This document shows positions 47,037 through 53,914 of a stretch of 53,914 bases of DNA, in pieces. The position numbers and the translations under genes are program-made. Source of the stretch: an uncultured bacterium (lineage in GTDB: Bacteria; Omnitrophota; Gorgyraeia; Ghiorseimicrobiales; Ghiorseimicrobiaceae). The notes below the pieces were generated by a model, which saw only the letters and a program-made list of their open reading frames with translations, was not told where the DNA came from and did not search any database. Every line of letters begins with the position of its first letter. The stretch's first letter is position 1. The stretch is from NCBI GenBank assembly GCA_913009335.1, contig CAJVXN010000012.1, forward strand, positions 1 through 53,914, written 5' to 3'.

Positions 47037-47690
47037 ATGAAAATAATAGAAAGACAAAAAGCCGTAGCGCTAAGAAAACAGAATTTAACTTATAATGAAA
47101 TTAGACAACGCTTGAATGTTTCTAAAAGCAGTCTTAGCTTATGGTTATGCGATGTCCCGTTTATCTCGAGCGAAAAAACCCGCGAAAAACAAAAATTAGC
47201 TAGAATTCGCAATGGCCAGGTATTGCATAAACGTAAACTCCAAAGAACTTCTCTAATTATGGCCTCGGCGAAAAAAGAAATACAAAATATCAATTCATCT
47301 AAATTGAAATTGCTTGGAATTATGGCGTATTGGACAGAGGGTTCGAAAACACAAGATAGTTTAGTTAAATTTACCAACTCTAATCCAAAATTTATTAAAT
47401 TTGCGCTCAGGTGGTTACGTAAAATTTGTGACGTGCGTGAAGAAAAACTGCGTATTCACCTACGTATTCATGATGATCTAAATAAAAATAAAATCGAACA
47501 ATACTGGTCAAAAATAACGGGCATTCCTTTAAACAGATTCCACAAAACAACTTTCAAACTAAGTGGCTCTAATGGCAAAAGACATAATAAGCTTAAATAT
47601 GGGATAGCTAGCATTGTAGTATGTGATACAAATTTATTCTACAGAATTATGGGATGGATTGAAGGAGTAACCGAACACTTAAAGTTATAA
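47037..47690 (+). CDS. HTH protein with LAGLIDADG-like endonuclease-related domain
   Basis: 217 residues from the ATG 24 bases after tRNA-Pro; upstream in-frame starts lie inside the tRNA. An N-terminal HTH (residues 8-38: RKQNLTYNEIRQRLNVSKSS) precedes a domain with LLGIMAYWTEGSK, FTNSNPKFIKFALRWLRK, RLRIHDD-like and YWSKITGIP motifs and the end IMGWIEGV. The LGxxxYWxEG motif and spacing resemble single LAGLIDADG-type units known in bacterial HTH proteins of unclear role. Its exact placement between two tRNA genes, leaving 16 bases before the next, suggests either a homing-type insertion or co-transcribed factor. Confidence 0.65.
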   Translation: MKIIERQKAVALRKQNLTYNEIRQRLNVSKSSLSLWLCDVPFISSEKTREKQKLARIRNGQVLHKRKLQRTSLIMASAKKEIQNINSSKLKLLGIMAYWTEGSKTQDSLVKFTNSNPKFIKFALRWLRKICDVREEKLRIHLRIHDDLNKNKIEQYWSKITGIPLNRFHKTTFKLSGSNGKRHNKLKYGIASIVVCDTNLFYRIMGWIEGVTEHLKL

Positions 47691-47706
47691 TTAGGAGATT
47701 TTCTTT

Positions 47707-47780
<74 letters not shown>

Positions 47781-47792
47781 TTACTAAAAACT

Positions 47793-48890
47793 ATGAAAAA
47801 AGCTCTGTTATGGATTTTCATAATTATCGTTGTAATCTTCTCTATAGGGTATATCCTGACAGCTATATTTGCTAAGTCATTTATAGAGAAGATGATACAA
47901 AAACAAATAGACGTTAAAACAGAAATATCCTCAGTATCTTTGGGCCTGCCATTAAACCTGCAAATAAATGGTTTAGTCTTGGAGAATCTTGCAAAAGTAG
48001 AAAAAATAAAAATTGCACCCAGCATAATCGGGCTTTTATCGGGCAAAACTATATTAAATAGTATCACTCTGATAAAGCCGGACATTACCCTGGAAAGAAA
48101 AAAAGACGGAAGCTTTAATATTCCTCTGCCCAAAAAAGAGAATGATACAAAGCTTATTATCGCGGGCCTTATTATAAAAGACGGGACTATTACCCTATTT
48201 GATAACAAGGTAACGCAGGGAAGCTTTTCATTCGCTATAAAAGATATAGACATCCAGATTAAAAAAGCAAGCCCCTTACCGTATCCGCTAAAGATAAAGT
48301 ATAAGCTTAGCGGAGCCATACCCTCCAGGCCGGCAGTTAAAGAAGCAACGGTCTCCGGAGAAGGATTAATCGACATAACAAATAAAAACATGCAGGGCAA
48401 TTTTAATATATCCGGCATAGATGCCGTATTCTTTAGACCCTATTTTAAAAGATTTATACCGAAAGATGACGAAATTGAAGGAGCTTACGTTGATTTTAAC
48501 GCAGACTTAACCGCTAAAGATAACGACCTGCTTATTAAATGTCAACTAGCTATAAAAAATATTCCATCAAAGAAAGAGACGACTACAGCACAGACAGAAC
48601 AACCCCCTTCTCTGTCGCTAGATTTCACACCTTTGGATCTCTTTAAAAATCAACAAGGGGAAACTGTGGTTAATTTTAAAATAAAAACAAAGTTAGATAA
48701 ACCTCGCTTAAGTATAAGTTACCTTAAAGCCGAAATATTCCAGGACGCTATAAAAAACATACTACAGAACCCAGAAAAAGTTAAAAACATCATAAAAGAT
48801 ATTAGCGATAGATTTAAAAATAAAAACACGGATTTAGAGGGAGAATTTAAAAGCTTCAGGGATAAATTGAAATCCGTTATCGAAGAATAA
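47793..48890 (+). CDS. Short AsmA-like/DUF748-type membrane-anchored protein
   Basis: 365 residues: N-terminal anchor (ALLWIFIIIVVIFSIGYIL), then an AsmA-like beta-rich body including VSLGLPLNLQINGLVLEN, SITLIKPDITLERKKDGSFN and IPLPK, and a charged coiled-coil-like C-terminus (KNIIKDISDRFKNKN). No good ribosome site is visible before the ATG, which lies 12 bases after tRNA-Arg. The stop is 5 bases before tRNA-His, so it must be processed out of a tRNA-containing transcript or be transcribed with it. Function as an envelope lipid-transfer or tethering protein is inferred. Confidence 0.8.
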   Translation: MKKALLWIFIIIVVIFSIGYILTAIFAKSFIEKMIQKQIDVKTEISSVSLGLPLNLQINGLVLENLAKVEKIKIAPSIIGLLSGKTILNSITLIKPDITLERKKDGSFNIPLPKKENDTKLIIAGLIIKDGTITLFDNKVTQGSFSFAIKDIDIQIKKASPLPYPLKIKYKLSGAIPSRPAVKEATVSGEGLIDITNKNMQGNFNISGIDAVFFRPYFKRFIPKDDEIEGAYVDFNADLTAKDNDLLIKCQLAIKNIPSKKETTTAQTEQPPSLSLDFTPLDLFKNQQGETVVNFKIKTKLDKPRLSISYLKAEIFQDAIKNILQNPEKVKNIIKDISDRFKNKNTDLEGEFKSFRDKLKSVIEE

Positions 48891-48895
48891 ATAAT

Positions 48896-48973
48896 GGTGG
48901 GTGTAGCTCAGTTCGGTAGAGCTCTTGATTGTGGTTCAAGCGGTCGCGGGTTCAAATCCCGTCACCCACCCCA
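48896..48973 (+). tRNA. tRNA-His (anticodon GTG)
   Basis: Acceptor arms GTGGGTG (48897-48903) and CACCCAC, with an encoded G-1 (48896) opposite C73 as required for His identity. Loop TTGTGGT gives GTG. CCA is encoded (48971-48973). Confidence 0.94.
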
Positions 48974-49001
48974 AAATTTTACCTCTCACCAAAATTTTGG
49001 G
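48970..49001 (+). terminator. Hairpin after tRNA-His
   Basis: CCCAAAATTTT and its exact complement (48991-49001) enclose a 10-base loop. The left arm overlaps the tRNA's CCA end, so forming the hairpin would compete with tRNA folding; no T-run follows. It may be the end or a processing site for the tRNA run. Confidence 0.45.
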
Positions 49002-49070
49002 CACTGAGCCTCCGAAAGGGGCGAAGTACCTTACTTACATAAACGAAGAATTCTGAATTATTCTAATCTT

Positions 49071-49313
49071 ATGTCTTGGCACGTATATATAATCGAGTGT
49101 CGCGACCACACGTTGTATACTGGTATTACCAACAACCTTCCTCGTCGACTAAAAGCCCACAACTCAGGAAACGGCGGTAGGTATACAAAATATCGCTGGC
49201 CAGTAAAGCTTATCCACTCCGAAGAACGTTCCACGAAATCCGAAGCGCAAAAACGGGAAGCGCACATCAAAGGCCTTACTAGAGAGAAAAAGCTTCAACT
49301 GTGCAGAGAATGA
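49071..49313 (+). CDS. GIY-YIG domain protein (YhbQ/UPF0213 family)
   Basis: 80 residues covering a whole GIY-YIG nuclease-fold domain: HVYIIECRDHTLYTGITNNL carries the two-tyrosine signature, RRLKAHNSGNGGRYTKYR the conserved Arg region and EAQKREAHIK the catalytic Glu. Members of this small family are stand-alone domains of unproven role in DNA repair or RNA processing. The ATG follows a tRNA run by about 100 bases; no partner gene is evident. Confidence 0.9.
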   Translation: MSWHVYIIECRDHTLYTGITNNLPRRLKAHNSGNGGRYTKYRWPVKLIHSEERSTKSEAQKREAHIKGLTREKKLQLCRE

Positions 49314-49670
49314 ATAGCGCCTCCTAATCGCCAAAATAGGCCAATTCCTCTCTTATATAATGCTCGCTATATAATGAAAATATCAGCGATATTTAAGGTA
49401 TTATTGAGCTTCAGGAGACCATTATATATGGGGAGAGAGGTTTTCTATCGCTAGTATAACAGAGAGGGACGCCCCATCCGAAACCTCGCATCTCTATATA
49501 ATAATATTATTTTTAATTGCCGGCGGGAAAATTTTAGAAGGTGTTTAGTTCTTGTTTTTCAAAACGGCAATCACACAAAGGACACCGCAGAAAACACGAA
49601 GTGGTTGAAGCCACACGAGTACGAAGTCTACTCTTGAGTGTTGTGATTGTTAAGTGAATAAGATATATTC
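49314..49670. other. Intergenic stretch with structured segments
   Basis: No gene is visible. Near 49470-49490 it has TCCGAAACCTCG, also found near 52648 in another intergenic region. The right part (49568-49649) is enclosed by an 8-base inverted repeat with two internal hairpins and is listed separately. Confidence 0.5.
49568..49649. repeat. Multi-hairpin element downstream of the cysteine synthase gene
   Basis: CAATCACA (49568-49575) pairs with TGTGATTG (49642-49649). Inside are hairpins GTGG/CCAC (49601-49614) and GAGTA/TACTC (49617-49633), giving a cloverleaf-like fold. It ends 21 bases after the cysK stop in that gene's direction, so it might be a 3' processing or termination structure, a small RNA or a palindromic repeat. 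Confidence 0.45.
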
Positions 49671-50810
49671 TTAGGCCTCATAATACTGCTCGGTAGAAAA
49701 ATACCTCTCGCCTGTATCGGGCAAAACAACAACTACTCTCTTTTCTTTCCCTAAATCCTTGGCTACTTTTAATGCTGCCCAAGTAGCAGCACCGGCCGAT
49801 ATTCCAACAAATATACCTTCTTGACTAGCTAGCCTTTTTGAAACCCTGAAAGCCTCATTGTCATTCACCTTAATTATTTCATCAATTATGTCCCGATTTA
49901 GGATGTCAGGAATAAAACCTGAGCCTATTCCCTGTATTTTATGCGGCCCGGGTTTCTCCCCTGATAATACAGCGCTCGTTTCCGGCTCAACCGCTACTAC
50001 CCTAACTCCAGGGTTATGCTCTTTTAAAACCTCACCAACACCAGTGATAGTTCCGCCGGTGCCAACGCCCGCGACAAAAGCATCAATTTTTCCATCCGTA
50101 ACAGCTAATATCTCTTTTGCGGTTGTTTCTCTGTGAATTTGAGGGTTTGCTTTACTTTTAAACTGCTGAGGCATAAAACTATTAGGGATCTTTTTGGAAA
50201 GCTCTTCCGCCTTCCTTATGGAACCTCCCATATCTTCTCTTGCCCGTGTAAGCACTATCTCTGCTCCATAAGATTTGACTATATATATTCTCTCCAGGCT
50301 CATCGACTCGGGCATCACAAGAATACACCGATACCCCTTAACCGCGCAAACCATAGCCATGCCTATCCCTGTATTTCCGCTTGTGGGCTCAATTATTGTA
50401 TACCCGGGCTTTATTAAACCTTTTCTCTCTGCGTCTTCAATCATTGCAAAACATATCCTATCCTTGACGCTTCCACCCGGATTAAAAGACTCAACCTTTG
50501 CGAGAATTTCCGCCATATGCGGTTTAACAATTTTATTGAGCTTTACAATAGGGGTATTGCCAATTAACTCTAGTATGTTATTTGCAAATTTTAGCCGCTC
50601 TTTATTTATGCCGCCGCCAATAAAATATACGAGCTCTATTTTATCATCGGGTTTAAGTATGGCGTGTTTATGCTTATCTTTTTCAATTATCTCCTCGTTT
50701 ACCTCCACGGTAACCACTTCAGGCCTAATCTTTTTAGCTTCCAAGAATTTAAATATCGATGTGTCTTTTTCAACCTGTTCTTTTTTGCCATTTAAATAAA
50801 TATTTATCAT
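49671..50810 (-). CDS. ThiS/MoaD-like domain fused to cysteine synthase
   Basis: 379 residues. Residues 1-67 form a ubiquitin-like sulfur-carrier domain (ThiS type) ending in FIGGG; residues about 75-379 are a complete PLP-dependent cysteine synthase with Lys116 in NPGGSVKDR, the substrate loop EPTSGNTG (142-149) and the phosphate-binding GVGTGGT (248-254). Carrier and synthase are normally separate, as with CysO and CysM in actinobacteria, where sulfide arrives as a thiocarboxylate on the carrier's C-terminal Gly-Gly. Here the Gly-Gly is internal, so a thiocarboxylate would need cleavage. GGGAG precedes the ATG. Third gene of the Rrf2-permease-synthase group. Confidence 0.9.
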   Translation of the reverse strand: MINIYLNGKKEQVEKDTSIFKFLEAKKIRPEVVTVEVNEEIIEKDKHKHAILKPDDKIELVYFIGGGINKERLKFANNILELIGNTPIVKLNKIVKPHMAEILAKVESFNPGGSVKDRICFAMIEDAERKGLIKPGYTIIEPTSGNTGIGMAMVCAVKGYRCILVMPESMSLERIYIVKSYGAEIVLTRAREDMGGSIRKAEELSKKIPNSFMPQQFKSKANPQIHRETTAKEILAVTDGKIDAFVAGVGTGGTITGVGEVLKEHNPGVRVVAVEPETSAVLSGEKPGPHKIQGIGSGFIPDILNRDIIDEIIKVNDNEAFRVSKRLASQEGIFVGISAGAATWAALKVAKDLGKEKRVVVVLPDTGERYFSTEQYYEA

Positions 50811-50903
50811 CTCTCTCCCTTCTGTATTTATCTTTGTTTCGTTTTATCAACAGCTGAACGTCTTTTATATTTTTTGTAAACGCGCGGGAAAAATAAGGCG
50901 CTT

Positions 50904-51866
50904 TTACCTCTTAATGAAAATTAAATGAAGAAAGAAACTTAAAAAAACTGTAAATAACGGCACGAGAATCCAAACCGAGATTATTTTCTTAAAAATAGAT
51001 TTCCCTACCGTATGCCTTGCGCCATCCTTAATACAACTTATCGCTAATACAGAAAATGTGGCAAATTGAACATACGGCGTCGGCAAACCCAATAAAGACG
51101 CCATAATCACAAAGGTAGCGGTAGTAAAAGATATTATCGTAGCTGAAATCTGGCCTATGGGTACAATATCTTTTGAAACCGTCTTTATAACTTTCTCTCC
51201 GGATACATATGCTCCTAATCCAAAAAGAGGCGCGGCTAAGGCTATGGCAAAAACCGGATTTATGAACACAGAACCAATGATAGGCGCAACAACATTGGCA
51301 ACATTATTCGTGCCTATGCCAAAGGCCGCATACATATCCGTGAAAACTATAAATTTCTTAAACTTGTTACTATGGATGAAAAATTTTTCATAAAACTTCA
51401 AATTTTTCGCGCGGGGCGGATAAAACATCCTTTTAATAAAAAAAGTTAAAATAAACGACAAAGCTGAAAATATGACTGCCACTACTATGATTTTTAATAT
51501 TGTATGCCAATTCACCGCGCCATAATATAACCCAGCGCCCAAGAAACTTGCCACGGTTACAAAACTTGTAGACTGGGGGATTTTCAGCATATTGCTTAAA
51601 AACATCATGCCCCCTGCCGAAAATAAAATTAGAATTCCCGAAAAAGGATCAAGCTGCTGCGAAGAAATACTACCCGCCAGAGTTTGAACAACTCTTGGCC
51701 CAATCAAAACACCTCCCATAAAAACACAAATACCGTATAGAAGCGCTGCCTTAGACCTGTTCAATATCCCGCTGCCATACGAAGGAGTAAAAGAAACCGA
51801 AAACCCGCTCACTCCCATATTTAACGCCATAAAACTAGAAATTAATATCAACGCTAAGCCAGCCAT
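50904..51866 (-). CDS. PiT-family anion permease, probably sulfate (CysP-like)
   Basis: 320 residues and about nine or ten membrane helices. The two PiT repeats are marked by ALNMGVSGFSVSFTPSYGSG at the N-terminus and GIGTNNVANVVAPIIGSVF in the middle. In classical phosphate transporters these read GANDxANAxG; the replacement of the Asp positions and the MNIG(A/V)SG-like form match the CysP sulfate permease branch. Its neighbours (Rrf2 regulator and cysteine synthase) support sulfate or another sulfur oxyanion over phosphate. No sulfate-reducing enzymes are visible in the window. Confidence 0.8.
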   Translation of the reverse strand: MAGLALILISSFMALNMGVSGFSVSFTPSYGSGILNRSKAALLYGICVFMGGVLIGPRVVQTLAGSISSQQLDPFSGILILFSAGGMMFLSNMLKIPQSTSFVTVASFLGAGLYYGAVNWHTILKIIVVAVIFSALSFILTFFIKRMFYPPRAKNLKFYEKFFIHSNKFKKFIVFTDMYAAFGIGTNNVANVVAPIIGSVFINPVFAIALAAPLFGLGAYVSGEKVIKTVSKDIVPIGQISATIISFTTATFVIMASLLGLPTPYVQFATFSVLAISCIKDGARHTVGKSIFKKIISVWILVPLFTVFLSFFLHLIFIKR

Positions 51867-51990
51867 AATTAAATTCTGTCTCCATTTATATTTGTTTTTA
51901 GCAGACGTGTGTTAGTTTTATGCTCCACTCCGCGTAGTTTCGTAATCCCGTATTTAAACCTCATTAGTTCAGGCGGATTTTCCTCTTTAA

Positions 51991-52431
51991 CTAAATCGAA
52001 TACATTAAACTCTCTTTGGCCAATCGCGTTTTATTTACTAAATCCTCAAACGTGACATTATCAATTATATTGCTCGTCGCGCTTTCTACTCCTTGCCAGA
52101 CCTCTCTAAATACACATTTATACAAATCCCTACAGCCTTTATATCCTCGGTGCACACAGGCAATCGGATCAATTGAACCTTCAATAAGACGAATCACCTC
52201 TCCTATCTTTATCTGCGAAGGGTGCCTAGCCAGCAAATATCCGCCTGTTTTGCCGCGTCTGCTTTTTACAAAACCACCATTTTTTAATGCTATAAGGATC
52301 TGTTCTAGAAAATTAACAGGAATATCCAGACGTTTGGCCAAATCGTGGAGAGTCACAACGCCATTATGATAGTTTAAAGCTAAATCCAGTATTGTTTTAA
52401 GGGCGTAATCGCTTTTATATGTTATCTTCAT
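51991..52431 (-). CDS. Rrf2-family transcription regulator
   Basis: 146 residues. Winged HTH (LHDLAKRLDIPVNFLEQILI, then LKNGGFVKSRRGKTGGYLL) and three cysteines, Cys92, Cys100 and Cys106, spaced like the IscR [2Fe-2S] ligands though the first gap is two residues longer. Family members sense Fe-S status, NO or O-acetylserine (CymR). It heads a minus-strand group with a sulfate-type permease and cysteine synthase, and a palindromic operator overlaps its own promoter, so it probably represses that group. Confidence 0.9.
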   Translation of the reverse strand: MKITYKSDYALKTILDLALNYHNGVVTLHDLAKRLDIPVNFLEQILIALKNGGFVKSRRGKTGGYLLARHPSQIKIGEVIRLIEGSIDPIACVHRGYKGCRDLYKCVFREVWQGVESATSNIIDNVTFEDLVNKTRLAKESLMYSI

Positions 52432-52437
52432 TATATC

Positions 52438-52461
52438 CTACTATCTATAGTGATATAGTAG
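52438..52461 (-). promoter_or_regulatory. Palindromic operator ahead of the Rrf2 gene
   Basis: CTACTAT (52438-52444) and ATAGTAG (52455-52461) form a perfect 7-base inverted repeat with a 10-base spacer, about the size of Rrf2-family operators. It starts 7 bases before the ATG and TATACT lies just upstream on the minus strand as a possible -10 box. Bound regulator would block transcription and the ribosome site, fitting autoregulation. Confidence 0.55.
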
Positions 52462-52539
52462 AGTATACATTAATCTTTACAATCTATCAAATACTTTTTT
52501 ATCGCGCATATATATTGTAGATCTATGGGGAAAGTGGGT

Positions 52540-52665
52540 GAGGACTGGCTAAAGTTCGAGCATCGAAACCGCATACATCTTTCGCGGATAGGCTTCTTCC
52601 CCGCCGATTGCTTCTCTCACCTGTTGCGCTACAGGCGGGGGCGTCCGAAACCTCGTAAAAATTCT
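52540..52665. other. Structured GC-richer intergenic segment
   Basis: Higher in G+C than its surroundings. On the minus strand it has CCTGT/ACAGG and CCCCGCC/GGCGGGG inverted pairs (52580-52640) and a CCGC/GCGG hairpin nearby. The block CGTCCGAAACCTCG resembles one near 49475. No start codon with a ribosome site supports the plus-strand frame across it. A structured RNA or remnant of a repeat is possible. Confidence 0.4.
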
Positions 52666-52682
52666 AAGATAATCTATTATTT

Positions 52683-52943
52683 TCATCTTCTGCCCCTTTT
52701 CTTTTTAAATAAAGATCTGTTTACGCTTATATATCTATCAATTCGATTTATCCATACTTTTTTATTATTAATTATCGTTGAAGCTGTGTCTTCGTTCCGC
52801 ATCGGACAGGATAAAATTCCTTTCTTTCTTGCCTCAGCGATAGCTCTCCTGCACTCTGCAGCCAATCTCTTGAGCGGATCAATTAGTGCCCCTGTATCTA
52901 AAGAACCATCTTTTTCTATATCTTCATAGAAAAAACGCATCAT
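52683..52943 (-). CDS. Hypothetical protein, 86 residues
   Basis: Charged, predicted helical (LIDPLKRLAAECRRAIAEAR) with a basic C-terminus (FKKKRGRR). No recognised family. The ATG (52943) is 7 bases after the stop of the TPR gene, and a GGAG lies upstream. Last gene of a four-gene minus-strand operon. Confidence 0.65.
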   Translation of the reverse strand: MMRFFYEDIEKDGSLDTGALIDPLKRLAAECRRAIAEARKKGILSCPMRNEDTASTIINNKKVWINRIDRYISVNRSLFKKKRGRR

Positions 52944-52950
52944 AAATTTT

Positions 52951-53214
52951 TTAATCTCCTAAGTCTCCTTGGGCTTTAACCGCAAGGAAACTATGCGGAG
53001 CAATCTTTAGTAGTTTCGCCCAATACACTCGTGTCTTGCTATGGTTTTTTAATTTTAAATAAGCTAATCCTGCTTCATAAAGCAAGATAATGGATTTGGG
53101 ATTAATCACTAAACCTTCTTCATATGCTTCGATTGCCTTTCTGTAATCACGGCTTTGGAAATAATGTCTGCCAAGATAATACTTAACATCTTCCTCGTTT
53201 GTAATCGGGCCCAT
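52951..53214 (-). CDS. Small TPR protein
   Basis: 87 residues with two tetratricopeptide repeats: YYLGRHYFQSRDYRKAIEAY, then LLYEAGLAYLKLKNHSKTRV, each followed by the Pro of the repeat end (INPKS, IAPHS). TPRs bind proteins; partner unknown. It follows the winged-helix gene by 15 bases. Confidence 0.85.
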   Translation of the reverse strand: MGPITNEEDVKYYLGRHYFQSRDYRKAIEAYEEGLVINPKSIILLYEAGLAYLKLKNHSKTRVYWAKLLKIAPHSFLAVKAQGDLGD

Positions 53215-53229
53215 TCTTATACAACCTTT

Positions 53230-53455
53230 TTATTTTGAAGAAAGTTTACTTAAATATGCGACATAACCCAAATTTGTTTTTTTTAAAATAATATGACCCT
53301 CCCTTGCAAGCCACCCTACACCCATATATATAACATGCTCATCCTGGATCATATCCTTTTTTATCCTAGCAACTAATAGAGACAGGGGGTAGCTCGTATT
53401 CTTCTTCCAGAATACGCCATATCTCGCCAGCAACTACACCAATTTTAATAATCAC
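53230..53455 (-). pseudogene. Frameshifted winged-helix (DUF2582-type) protein gene
   Basis: The family's N-terminus, VVAGEIWRILEEEYELP, is read from a GTG at 53455 (AGGAG 5 bases upstream). The C-terminal part, DEHVIYMGVGWLAREGHI, typical of DUF2582 winged helices, lies in another frame. The frames meet at five C residues (53385-53389); four would restore a single protein of about 74 residues. It could be a real frameshift or a homopolymer error in the sequence. Confidence 0.7.
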
Positions 53456-53463
53456 CTCTACTC

Positions 53464-53628
53464 CTAATTTTTTATCTTTTTTTCTTTAGTTGTCGTCTTC
53501 GCATAGACCAAACACCCGATATATTCCTCTGTAGCACAAATAAGAAATTCTGACATTTTCATCGTGCGAGTTAAACAATGTTTTGACGTACAGCGATTAT
53601 TTTTAAAATACGGGCACACCTTTATCAT
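53464..53628 (-). CDS. Small cysteine-rich protein, 54 residues
   Basis: Starts MIKVCPYFKNNRCTSKHC and has five Cys in total (5, 13, 18, about 31 and 39) plus a basic tail. AGGAG lies 7 bases upstream of ATG. The first three Cys and His could bind a metal, but no family is recognised. The stop overlaps the ribosome site of the following winged-helix gene. First gene of the operon. Confidence 0.65.
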   Translation of the reverse strand: MIKVCPYFKNNRCTSKHCLTRTMKMSEFLICATEEYIGCLVYAKTTTKEKKIKN

Positions 53629-53763
53629 GCTACTCTCCTTTATTAATATTTCTTCAAGATTATATAATCTCTGGTTTTTAGTTATAACTCGCTCTTTTTA
53701 TATAAAGGCATCCTATTTTATAAATCGTAAAGCTACGAATTTAGTGATACAAAAGCAAAAAAA

Positions 53764-53786
53764 CTCCTACTTTTAAAAAGTAGGAG
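53764..53786 (-). terminator. Intrinsic terminator next to the IS end
   Basis: CTCCTACTTTT and its complement form an 11-base stem around a one-base centre. On the minus strand it is followed by seven T residues. It lies one base outside the IS terminal repeat and would stop transposase transcription from entering the small-protein operon. Confidence 0.75.
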
Positions 53787-53787
53787 C

Positions 53788-53914
53788 TGACCTTCCCCTC
53801 TTTAGTGGACAGTTAGTAAAGATTGTAAAGAACGTTTTTCGTAATCAAAAGGGCTTAAAAATCCAAGCGTTGAATGCGCCCTTTTCCTATTGTAATACAT
53901 TTCAACATACTCAA
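53788..53914 (-). mobile_element. IS3-family insertion sequence, right part only
   Basis: A terminal sequence TGACCTTCCCCTCTTTAGTG followed by GACA marks the end of the element; such TG...CA ends with a GTGGACA core are typical of IS3-family members. The remainder, with the transposase, runs off the right edge, so the second terminal repeat and target duplication cannot be seen. Confidence 0.8.
53802..53914 (-). CDS. IS3-family transposase (OrfB), C-terminus only
   Basis: The visible 36 residues include YVEMYYNRKRAHSTLGFLSP, the characteristic end of IS3-family DDE integrase domains (YNxxRxHSxLGxxSP), and finish in LLTVH. The stop codon lies within the terminal inverted repeat. The 5' part is beyond the window. 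Confidence 0.92.
   Translation of the reverse strand, partial: EYVEMYYNRKRAHSTLGFLSPFDYEKRSLQSLLTVH

Noticed and set aside
50275-50799. 174-residue plus-strand frame
   Set aside because: Antisense to the well-supported ThiS-CysK fusion gene.
52525-52929. 134-residue plus-strand frame near the right end
   Set aside because: It crosses a structured intergenic segment and then runs antisense to the 86-residue protein gene; no ribosome site.

Overview
The window looks like a chromosome segment of an AT-rich, diderm, largely uncultured bacterium. A Tad/Flp pilus locus with many tiny pilins, an exceptionally long secreted-protein gene beside it, AsmA-like proteins and a FIST-domain sensor together resemble what is known of Candidatus Omnitrophota (OP3). 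That placement is an inference from gene content; there is no rRNA or phylogenetic marker in the window.

Layout. (1) 1-19379, minus strand: one uninterrupted reading frame of at least 6,459 codons that runs off the left edge. It has a signal peptide, a C39-like cysteine peptidase domain, glycine-rich repeats, long beta-rich and helical regions and an SF2/SecA-like ATPase core. (2) 19519-37111, minus strand: a Tad pilus locus in the order PpiC-type foldase, CpaB, CpaC secretin fused to a TonB C-terminal domain, a TadZ-TadA fusion, DUF192 protein, a transposase-like gene, a cyclic-di-GMP-I (GEMM)-like leader RNA, a 28-residue leader ORF, TadB, TadC, eight small Flp-like pilins, two TadE-like minor pilins, a TadG-like protein, a duplicated-domain exported protein and a ninth pilin. 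Five of these genes (four of about 55 residues or fewer than 60, plus the leader ORF) are very short and easily missed. No prepilin peptidase is visible. (3) 37677-39947, plus: a decayed membrane spermidine-synthase-like gene. (4) 40044-44172: tRNA-Glu, then a FIST protein, a sensor histidine kinase and a REC-GGDEF response regulator in one operon. (5) 44178-48973: a large AsmA-like gene (minus), then tRNA-Pro, an HTH/LAGLIDADG-like gene, tRNA-Arg, a short AsmA-like gene and tRNA-His packed head to tail on plus. (6) 49071-52461: a GIY-YIG protein and a sulfur-assimilation operon on minus (Rrf2 regulator with a palindromic operator, CysP-like sulfate permease, ThiS-CysK fusion). (7) 52683-53628, minus: a four-gene operon of small proteins, one of them frameshifted. 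(8) The 3' end of an IS3-family element at the right edge.

How it may work together: the pilus module carries an RNA element resembling a c-di-GMP aptamer directly ahead of tadBC and the pilins, while about 15 kb away a FIST/kinase/GGDEF cassette could make c-di-GMP. The pilus genes end 140 bases before the giant exported protein, on the same strand, with a long hairpin in between. A surface-attachment system made of pilus plus giant protein, tuned by c-di-GMP, is the most interesting reading of the window; it is inference.
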